Below are positions 1 to 5,952 of a stretch of DNA of 11,939 nucleotides, in pieces. How positions within the stretch are numbered: position 1 is the stretch's first letter; every line of letters begins with the position of its first letter. The notes beneath the pieces are model-generated. The model ran no database searches. It was given only the letters and a program-made list of their open reading frames with translations, and was not told where the DNA came from. The stretch is from JBFJVZ01 sp041623895 (GTDB lineage Bacteria; Planctomycetota; Planctomycetia; Pirellulales; Pirellulaceae), in assembly GCA_041623895.1 (NCBI GenBank), contig JBFJVZ010000239.1:1-11939 (forward strand), in the 5' to 3' direction. The translations under genes and the position numbers were made by a program.

Positions 1-31
1 CTCGATTTGGCGGCAACGCCGCCAAATCGAG
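1..31. repeat. Perfect 14-bp inverted repeat with 3-nt loop
   Basis: Bases 1-14 are exactly complementary to bases 18-31, leaving the loop AAC. The stem is mixed in composition (ATTTGG then CGGC) and has no T-run after it on the plus strand, so it is not a classical intrinsic terminator in that direction. The window starts at its first base, so the stem may extend further left. It could be the end of a longer palindrome, a transcript-end structure of an upstream gene, or a repeat remnant. Confidence 0.7.
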
Positions 32-61
32 CCGAGACGAGTGTTGGTGTTCGTGCGCGAA

Positions 62-134
62 CCTGGGGCTGCGATTGACTCGCTAAAGCTCGCCAATCTG
101 ACCCCAGACTACATTCTGCCGCTGCTCCGCAGCT
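62..134 (-). repeat. REP-like palindromic element, copy A (inverted relative to copy B)
   Basis: CTGGGG at 63-68 pairs with CCCCAG at 102-107, with an inner pair GATTG 73-77 / CAATC 94-98, followed by a GCTGCTCCGCAGCT block at 121-134. Read on the minus strand, the order (AGCTGCGGAGCAGC, spacer, CTGGGGT, a CGAGC...GCGA core, CCCCAGG) matches the element at 11859-11930 over its whole length with a few substitutions and indels. Two copies with the same internal order at opposite ends of an 11.9-kb window indicate a dispersed intergenic repeat family. A reading frame (bases 2-136) passes through the element without a stop, but nothing else supports it as coding. Confidence 0.6.
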
Positions 135-304
135 AAATCCTTTCGATAGAAACGCAATCAAGTTGTGTAGACACCAATGCCGGCGGGAGCGTGATATCCA
201 AAAGCGCAACTTCACTAAGCGCCGGCGAGTGAATGATTGTGGCAGATTTACTCGCTTGCGCGACGTGCTGGTATGACAGGTAAATTGCTGATTCCTCCAC
301 TAGA

Positions 305-2164
305 ATGTCGCGTGCTGGCGACTGGGCGAACCCTATGATTGTGCGCGCAATCGCGCAGCGCGCAGCGCGGGGATTTCAGTTAGCCAGGTACCACCACTTT
401 TCGCAGTTCGTGCGGCGGCTGTGGAATGTTAGCCAAATTCGCGCGCGACGCGTTTTGCCGTTAACGTATCGGCCTAAGGCAACGCTTTGCCAATGGAAGC
501 CCGGGGCCGAAAAACGCCTGCAAGCCATGTTTGATCGCCGCCGCGGACTCTGGCCGTCTCGATCAGACAGCGAGCAACTGGCTCGGTTAAAGACGGGAGT
601 ATTCGATTTTCTCAATTGCCCAATCGATCTTCGCAGCGATTCCGGCGACAATCCGTTCGCTTTGAATTGGCAACCCAAGGCCAGCCGGTTGTGGCGTTTT
701 CATCTGCATTCTCAGGAGTTCCTGATCGACGTTGCCGCTGATGATCCCGCTGCGGCCTGGCAGATCATCGATTCGTGGCTCACGAATCCGCCGCATCAAT
801 CCCCCTACGATGACCCGGATGCCTGGCATCCGTTCTGCATTTCCCGCCGTCTACCGGTTTGGATGATGGTGGCGTCTGTTGCTGCCCCACCGGAATCGCT
901 GTGCCAGTCCTTTTGGCGGTCAGTCGCAGAGCAAGCACAGTGGCTCGCAGATCATCTGGAGCGAGACCTTGGTGGGAATCACTTGCTTGAGAATTTACAC
1001 GCGTCTTTATTAGCGATCTGTTTGCTTAGCGGCGATTGGAAAATTGACGCAGCCAAGTTGGTTCAGCTGCTTCAGCAGCAAATCGCAGAACAAGTCTCGC
1101 TGTCGGGCGAGCATTGTGAACGGACGCCAACTTATCACGCGCTAATGTTGCTGAGTCTGGTCGAGACAGCGGAGTCTCTACGATTCATTGGCCATCCCGC
1201 CGCCGCCAATCTCCACGAATGTGCATCTCGGATGGCGGCTTTCCTGCGTTTGATTCTCCACCCCGATGGGCAGATACCGCTGTTCGCTGATTCGGTCCTG
1301 GCTGAAACGCCGGAGCCATCGCTGCTGCTAAGCCGAATCGACTTGCCGCCTACGCCTGCGTCGACGGCCAGCGCCGATTATTGGACCTGGCGAAGTGATG
1401 ACGATGATTTCTTAATATGCGATCTTGGACCTCTTGCCTGCGACCACTTGCCGGCCCACGGTCACGCCGATCTGTTCACGGTGGAAGCGTCGATCCGTGG
1501 TCGTCGATTGCTGGTTGATACGGGAACGTTTTGCTACGAAGCGTCGAAAGTCCGCTCCTATTGTCGTGGCAGTAGCGCCCATAACACGCTGCAAGTCGAC
1601 GGTGAGGACCACGCCGATACCTGGTCAAGCTTCAGGATGGGACGTCGCGGCCATCCGTTGTGGAAAAAGACTGGGGCCTCGGATGGTCGTCACTGGATGT
1701 TGGCTTGCCATGATGCATACCGACATCGATCGGTCCCGCGGAGCGGACGCCTGATCGTGGCAAGCCATGGACCGATTTGGATCATCATCGATTGGATCGT
1801 CGGGCAAGGAATTCATCGGCTCACCAGTCGCCTGAACCTGCATCCAAGCTGGAGCCTGTCCGCGTCGGGTTTGCACGAAGCCAAACTGAGTTTTGACAGC
1901 GGCGATTCAGCTGACTTAGAAATCCGCTCCTTGGATCTCGCGCAAGTACGCGCAGAAACCGGTAGCTACTGTCCGAATTTCGGTGTTCGGCATGAAACGA
2001 CAGTGCTGGTGACCGAGCGGGAAGTGGTTGACGTGGGCTGGGTCGGCTGGCATTTGGGACCCTTCCACTCGCAGCAAGCAGCACAAGTCAGTCTTGATCG
2101 AAACGAATTATCGGTGCGGCTGGCTGACGGCTGGGCGTTACGAGGCAGCCTGCTGTCGGAGTAG
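305..2164 (+). CDS. Heparinase II/III family protein (alginate-lyase-like fold)
   Basis: This 619-residue protein belongs to the heparinase II/III family, whose members cleave uronate-containing polysaccharides by beta-elimination. The N-terminal part (about 90-350) is the alpha-helical barrel region, with GNHLLEN at 224-230 and SGEHCERTPTYH at 267-278, both typical of the family. The C-terminal beta-sheet domain (about 360-610) has AHGHAD at 384-389 and RGSSAHNTLQVDG at 421-433, the hallmark of Heparinase_II_III C-terminal domains. The GNH, ERTPTYH and HGH stretches supply the likely catalytic Asn/His/Tyr set. No signal peptide is evident; the N-terminus is basic and non-hydrophobic. No clear ribosome site precedes the ATG at 305; the ATG at 335 (residue 11) follows a GGGCG and is an alternative start. 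Homologues often lie in exopolysaccharide clusters, which fits the neighbours. Exact substrate cannot be told. Confidence 0.9.
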   Translation: MSRAGDWANPMIVRAIAQRAARGFQLARYHHFSQFVRRLWNVSQIRARRVLPLTYRPKATLCQWKPGAEKRLQAMFDRRRGLWPSRSDSEQLARLKTGVFDFLNCPIDLRSDSGDNPFALNWQPKASRLWRFHLHSQEFLIDVAADDPAAAWQIIDSWLTNPPHQSPYDDPDAWHPFCISRRLPVWMMVASVAAPPESLCQSFWRSVAEQAQWLADHLERDLGGNHLLENLHASLLAICLLSGDWKIDAAKLVQLLQQQIAEQVSLSGEHCERTPTYHALMLLSLVETAESLRFIGHPAAANLHECASRMAAFLRLILHPDGQIPLFADSVLAETPEPSLLLSRIDLPPTPASTASADYWTWRSDDDDFLICDLGPLACDHLPAHGHADLFTVEASIRGRRLLVDTGTFCYEASKVRSYCRGSSAHNTLQVDGEDHADTWSSFRMGRRGHPLWKKTGASDGRHWMLACHDAYRHRSVPRSGRLIVASHGPIWIIIDWIVGQGIHRLTSRLNLHPSWSLSASGLHEAKLSFDSGDSADLEIRSLDLAQVRAETGSYCPNFGVRHETTVLVTEREVVDVGWVGWHLGPFHSQQAAQVSLDRNELSVRLADGWALRGSLLSE

Positions 2165-2213
2165 ACCATGCTCAGAAATCATGTCGCGGAAGTCACAAGA
2201 CATTCGGCGGGCA

Positions 2214-2233
2214 CGGAATTCTCCCGAATTCCG
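2214..2233. repeat. 8-bp inverted repeat, likely degraded copy of the neighbouring palindrome
   Basis: CGGAATTC at 2214-2221 pairs perfectly with GAATTCCG at 2226-2233 across a 4-nt loop. The stretch from 2215 to about 2240 (GAATTC, CGAATTCCG, CTACG) resembles the right arm of the larger palindrome at 2353-2376, so it looks like a partial or decayed copy in direct orientation about 140 bp away. It lies 50 bp after the heparinase stop codon and could fold in its 3' untranslated region. Confidence 0.5.
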
Positions 2234-2274
2234 CTACGCCGATACTGAAGACTCTCTAGCCCAACTTCCCCAAC

Positions 2275-2405
2275 CTAGTGCTTTGTCCAGATTCAATCTT
2301 AGGGTGGTGGTCGTAGCCGATGTCGCCAGACTTCGGGGTATCTTGGAACGAACCGAATTCTGGCGAATCCGGCTACCCTAAAGTCAAAAGTTGACAGAGC
2401 ACTAG
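2275..2405. repeat. ~131-bp imperfect palindrome with CTAG-ended terminal inverted repeats (MITE/REP-like)
   Basis: The ends CTAGTGCTTTGTC (2275-2287) and GACAGAGCACTAG (2393-2405) are inverted repeats matching at 12 of 13 positions. Inside, the arm at 2313-2336 pairs with 2353-2376 at 20 of 24 positions, and the stretches between termini and inner arms (TCTTAGGGT and ACCCTAAAG) also correspond, so almost the whole element folds on itself around a ~16-nt loop (2337-2352). There is no coding capacity. CTAG at both outer ends could be part of the element or a target duplication. It fills the gap between two convergent genes and ends one base before the TPR gene stop codon, so it may serve as a transcript-end structure for both. 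Confidence 0.7.
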
Positions 2406-2406
2406 C

Positions 2407-3909
2407 TCAGCGTCTTGCCTCAGCAATCGCGGCAGCACGCTCAGCAGCAGCCGCGTGCTCTTTGCTCAAATCTTCTTGCCCGAGTTGAGCGTAGCATTGG
2501 GCTAGCGTTTGGTGTGCGACCGGTGCCAACTCGGGGATCTTGAGCGCCCGGGTCAAATCCGGCACGGCCTCCAGATGCTCCCCCATCTTGAACAGAATCT
2601 GTCCGCGCGTTTCATAAAAGTGCGGTGACGCATTGGTCGTTTGTTCGATGGCGAGGTTGGCGATCTTCAGGGCTTGTTGCAAGTCAACGTCGGTTCGCGA
2701 ACTGAGCGCGACGGCCAAGTTGTTCAAGATTGCGCCACTGTGGGGCATCAATTCCTTGGCAATCGTCAGATGCATGACCGCGTCGTCGACATCGTCCTTC
2801 ATCAATGCGGACGTGCCTTCAATGAAGTGTTGAATTCCGGGAGCCGACCCGGCGATCAGCGCTTTTCTTCGCCGCGCGATTTCAGCGTCGTCATCCTGCA
2901 GAGTGTTCAAGACTTGATCGGCAACGAGAGTCAACACGCGTGGGTTATTGGGCGCGGTTTTCAACGCGAACTCCAGCATCATCAGAATTCTCAAACGATC
3001 GGCTGGCGTATCATCGGGTGATTCCTCGATGAATCCGATCCAGGCGACGATGGCATCGCCCATCGCCTGATTTAGCTTGGCGGCGTGTTCAGGCGTCTTT
3101 GCGGCTCTGCTTGCATCTTTGATCGTGCGGATCGCATCTGCGTATCGTTTCAGGAACAATTGGTTCTGAGCGACGGCCAATGCCAGCACGGCATTGGTTG
3201 GATCGTCCTGAGACATTTTCTTGACGGCCTCCAAACTCTGCTCCGCCAGGCGATTTGCGGTCACAAATCTGTCCAGCCGCCGCGCGATCGCCGCCGCCTG
3301 AAATCCCCGCATCGGGTGCGTCAAAGCTAGTTCTTCCAGAATCGGCATCGCTTTCTCAAGCTTCTCTGAAACAATCAAATAGTCCGCATACAGCTGCTTG
3401 ATGCGATTGTCTTGCGGAGTTTTCTCGTGCAAGAGTTGGAGAACTTCTCCGAATTCGTCACGTTGTTCTGCGGACAAATCTGCCCAATTCTTCCCAATGT
3501 ACTGCTTGGTTAACACAAACCGAGCAGCCCCTTCATGCTGCCAGCCTTCGATCAGGTGTCGCATCATTTCCAGGGCTTCGTCATGTTCAAGCTGCTTGTC
3601 GCGCGCGATCGCGAGATTAAAGGCAACTTCCAGATCATCGGGACGAAATTTCAACTGGCGACGCAAAACAAGCTCCGCCGTCTCGAAATCGTCAATTCTC
3701 CAAGCCGCGGCAAGCTGCTTTTTCATCAGCCGGTTTCGCCATCCCGAATCGTCGCTCCAAGCAACCATCGCAGCGGTGCTCAGCACAATTACTAAAACGA
3801 TAGCCGGCATCGCCTTTGGCACGTCACGCCAGCGGATCGACAGCATCCATAGGTACAGGAATTGTCCGATCCATTGGAGCCACGTCAGGGGATTTATGTA
3901 CTTGAGCAT
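2407..3909 (-). CDS. Membrane-anchored tetratricopeptide-repeat (TPR) protein
   Basis: A 500-residue protein. Residues 1-32 are amphipathic and Trp-rich, a single hydrophobic segment spans about 34-51, and the rest is soluble alpha-helical repeat, most likely periplasmic. TPR-like helix pairs are visible around 70-120 (DFETAELVLRRQLKFRPDD, then LEVAFNLAIARDKQLEHDEAL), 170-260, 360-400 (the GAILNNLAVALS stretch, then DLQQALKIANLAIEQ) and 430-485 (ETRGQILFKMGEHLEAVPDLTRAL). The C-terminus is alanine-rich. The start lies 10 nt after the exosortase stop codon on the same strand, so the two are very probably co-transcribed. Exosortase loci commonly carry a TPR protein (PrsT in proteobacterial systems); a similar accessory role in sorting or polymer export is inference. 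No enzymatic motif is seen. The gene ends one base from the palindrome at 2275-2405. Confidence 0.85.
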   Translation of the reverse strand: MLKYINPLTWLQWIGQFLYLWMLSIRWRDVPKAMPAIVLVIVLSTAAMVAWSDDSGWRNRLMKKQLAAAWRIDDFETAELVLRRQLKFRPDDLEVAFNLAIARDKQLEHDEALEMMRHLIEGWQHEGAARFVLTKQYIGKNWADLSAEQRDEFGEVLQLLHEKTPQDNRIKQLYADYLIVSEKLEKAMPILEELALTHPMRGFQAAAIARRLDRFVTANRLAEQSLEAVKKMSQDDPTNAVLALAVAQNQLFLKRYADAIRTIKDASRAAKTPEHAAKLNQAMGDAIVAWIGFIEESPDDTPADRLRILMMLEFALKTAPNNPRVLTLVADQVLNTLQDDDAEIARRRKALIAGSAPGIQHFIEGTSALMKDDVDDAVMHLTIAKELMPHSGAILNNLAVALSSRTDVDLQQALKIANLAIEQTTNASPHFYETRGQILFKMGEHLEAVPDLTRALKIPELAPVAHQTLAQCYAQLGQEDLSKEHAAAAERAAAIAEARR

Positions 3910-3919
3910 AGCAGGTCAG

Positions 3920-5758
3920 TTAGTCGTCGCGTTTGGCGGATCGCTGGTAGGCAATTGCAGTTGCCGAATCGTCTGTGCCCGTGGTCACATTCTCGTTTGG
4001 GTTTTGCACTCGACTGCCGGAAACCGCAGCTGCGATTTTTGATCGAATTTCCACAAAGTCGTCTTCCAATGCCTTTAACGTCTCAGGTTCCAGCTTTCGC
4101 GGAGACACAACCCATAGTTGCAGCATCAAAACCTCGGTTTGTTCCCACACGCCTGTGGTGTCGATGCGATTCCAAACGCGATGGGTGAAAGCTTTTATGC
4201 TGCTAGGCGAAGGCACCAGGGACCCATCACTGCCAATGCCCGCGAACATCAAATATCCGTACAGATTTGGTTTCTTAAATCGTGCGACGACATAAGGAAC
4301 CTGGTAGGCTTCAGCATCCGTTGAAGCAGTTTCGGGTTCAGTTAGATCGCGATTGACCAGCAGCCAATCTTGGCGCTCGTAGCAGACGCATAATTCGTGC
4401 CACCCCATATGGGGTTGGCTCAAAACGAGTTCGGCCTTGATGTCGTCTGCATTGCAAATCCAGATATCGGAATTTGCACCAAGCCGCGGATTCGAAAAGC
4501 CTCGCGTCGCCTGATGTTCCGTAACCTTGAGAAAGCTTAGTGAATCACCGACCAGCTCCTCGGGCGGTTGAAATACGACGGACTTGGCATCAGTCGCGTA
4601 GGTCGTGGGCATTCGAGAACGTAAAACTTGCGCGACCGAGAACAAGGCAACCAGCACCATCGCGGCGATGAAGCCTCTGTTGACCAGGTGATGTGTTGAC
4701 AACTCTGTAGCCAACCGGACCAGCGGAGCTTGGTCGTCTTGCCTTTCAATCGCGGCCCGGCGATTTGAATCACTTTGCTTGATATCGATGCCCTCTTGGC
4801 TACGGATGGCCAGAGAATTCCAAAGTGTGATCAGCGGATTCGATTCGGATACTTCGCTCACCCGGTGCAGCACTACCACGATCAATTGATCGAATGACAA
4901 CAGGAATAGCACGGCAATACCGAGTGCGAAATAACCGACCAGCTCGTGAGACCAACCATGCGTCAGATCGATCTCGTACCAGACTTCGCCCAGCGAAACC
5001 ATCGTTACGCGGATTACATTCGCGGCAACCGCAAGAAAAACAGCTACGACAAGATAGATCGGAACCAACCAAATGCGGCGTCGCCTGACTGCAACAAGCA
5101 GACAAGCCAGAAAGGCAAGCGTGAATACGGATTGAATTCCACTGCACGCCTCGGCCACGAACAATTCCTTGCTGGCAAGCTGAATCACGTTACCGGCGAC
5201 TGCATGCGGCGCACCAAAGACATCCAGCATGACACTGGACAACCACGTGGTGATCCCCTGCAACTCCGTGACCAACATGTTGTCGGTCCGTAGTGGTAGG
5301 CGAACCAGCATGGCCAGGGGCACCGCCAAAACCAGCAGACTACTGTCGCGAGGACCTCTCATCACGGAGAGACAGCAGGTGCCAATCAAGAAAATGGCGA
5401 CGGCCGCGAACCACGTGAACTGCAAGACGGCAGACGCGATGATTAACAACACGCCAAGCCCCACCGCGGCCCAGTGAAACCAGCGACGCGGTGGGTAAAA
5501 ATGACCATTAGATCTGGCGTAGGCCAGAGCCGCGATAGCGATGATCACAAATGGAAAGTAGCGATACCACTGCACGCCCCACATCTCTATGAAATAGGGG
5601 ATCAGAATCGGCAATGCAGCGAGCAGCAGCAATGACCAAAAAAGCCGCCAGCGACGATCATTTTGCGATTCGTCGACGTCGTCCGTCAGTGACTCAATCG
5701 ATGTCATGAAAACCAGTAAAGGATGAAGTGGATTCCGGTTCGATGATAATGAATTCAT
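3920..5758 (-). CDS. Exosortase with fused C-terminal EpsI/DUF3485-like domain (XrtU-type candidate)
   Basis: This 612-residue polytopic membrane protein is an exosortase, a transpeptidase-like cysteine protease that recognises short C-terminal sorting signals (PEP-CTERM class) on exported proteins. The catalytic triad is visible: Cys205 in EACSGIQS, Arg250 in NVIRVT and His271 in HGWSHELVGY. About eight hydrophobic segments occupy residues 38-295. A further transmembrane segment (about 361-378) leads into a soluble C-terminal part (about 395-580) with GWHELCVCYERQDW at 452-465, which resembles EpsI/DUF3485 proteins usually encoded beside exosortases. Fusion of both parts is known for some exosortase subtypes; the XrtU assignment is from memory of planctomycete types. 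The start at 5758 is preceded by GGGGG without spacing; Met18 is an alternative. The TPR gene follows 10 nt downstream. Confidence 0.88.
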   Translation of the reverse strand: MNSLSSNRNPLHPLLVFMTSIESLTDDVDESQNDRRWRLFWSLLLLAALPILIPYFIEMWGVQWYRYFPFVIIAIAALAYARSNGHFYPPRRWFHWAAVGLGVLLIIASAVLQFTWFAAVAIFLIGTCCLSVMRGPRDSSLLVLAVPLAMLVRLPLRTDNMLVTELQGITTWLSSVMLDVFGAPHAVAGNVIQLASKELFVAEACSGIQSVFTLAFLACLLVAVRRRRIWLVPIYLVVAVFLAVAANVIRVTMVSLGEVWYEIDLTHGWSHELVGYFALGIAVLFLLSFDQLIVVVLHRVSEVSESNPLITLWNSLAIRSQEGIDIKQSDSNRRAAIERQDDQAPLVRLATELSTHHLVNRGFIAAMVLVALFSVAQVLRSRMPTTYATDAKSVVFQPPEELVGDSLSFLKVTEHQATRGFSNPRLGANSDIWICNADDIKAELVLSQPHMGWHELCVCYERQDWLLVNRDLTEPETASTDAEAYQVPYVVARFKKPNLYGYLMFAGIGSDGSLVPSPSSIKAFTHRVWNRIDTTGVWEQTEVLMLQLWVVSPRKLEPETLKALEDDFVEIRSKIAAAVSGSRVQNPNENVTTGTDDSATAIAYQRSAKRDD

Positions 5759-5808
5759 CCCCCGTGCATTGATACTTGCGCCTCACCGCTGAGCAGCGGC
5801 GGAAATCG

Positions 5809-5827
5809 GCGTCGAATCGTTCGACGC
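5809..5827. repeat. 8-bp perfect hairpin upstream of the exosortase gene
   Basis: GCGTCGAA (5809-5816) pairs exactly with TTCGACGC (5820-5827) around the loop TCG. It lies about 50 nt before the exosortase start on the minus strand and so would be in the leader or intercistronic RNA. A smaller 5-bp stem (CCGCT 5786-5790 / AGCGG 5795-5799) lies between it and the start. A role as an operator half-site pair or as an RNA stability hairpin is possible; neither can be shown from sequence. Confidence 0.45.
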
Positions 5828-5851
5828 ATCCTTACGCGACCGAGGAGCCCG

Positions 5852-5952
5852 GGCTTTGTCTAAAAAGGGGTCTGACCCTCTCCGGGCAGCCCCGATTTTC
5901 CTGAAACAATGACTGCCCTGCAAAGGGTCAGACCCCTTTTTTGGACAAAGCC
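5852..5952 (-). terminator. Large GGGGTCTGACCC-type palindrome, likely bidirectional terminator / repeat element
   Basis: The arm at 5852-5879 matches the reverse complement of 5924-5952 except for a one-base substitution and a one-base length difference in the A-run. Both arms carry GGCTTTGTC, an A/T-run, then GGGGTCTGACCCT, which is itself a small palindrome. GGGCAG (5884-5889) and CTGCCC (5913-5918) add an inner stem. Read on the minus strand the structure begins at the kinase stop codon (5952-5954) and ends in GACCCCTTTTT, and the plus-strand reading likewise ends in CCCCTTTTTT, so it can work as an intrinsic terminator in both directions. GGGGTC(A/T)GACCCC repeats are widespread in bacteria as REP-like dispersed elements, so it is probably an inserted repeat reused as a gene end. 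Confidence 0.7.

Noticed and set aside
2..136. Open frame on the plus strand from the window edge to a TAA, possible C-terminus of an upstream protein
   Set aside because: It is only 44 codons, with no recognisable domain, and most of it runs through the REP-like element that recurs in a non-coding context at 11859-11930.
3398..4042. 214-codon plus-strand open frame
   Set aside because: It runs antisense across the exosortase/TPR junction, is rich in Ser/Cys/Arg, and has no motif; it is a shadow of the minus-strand genes.
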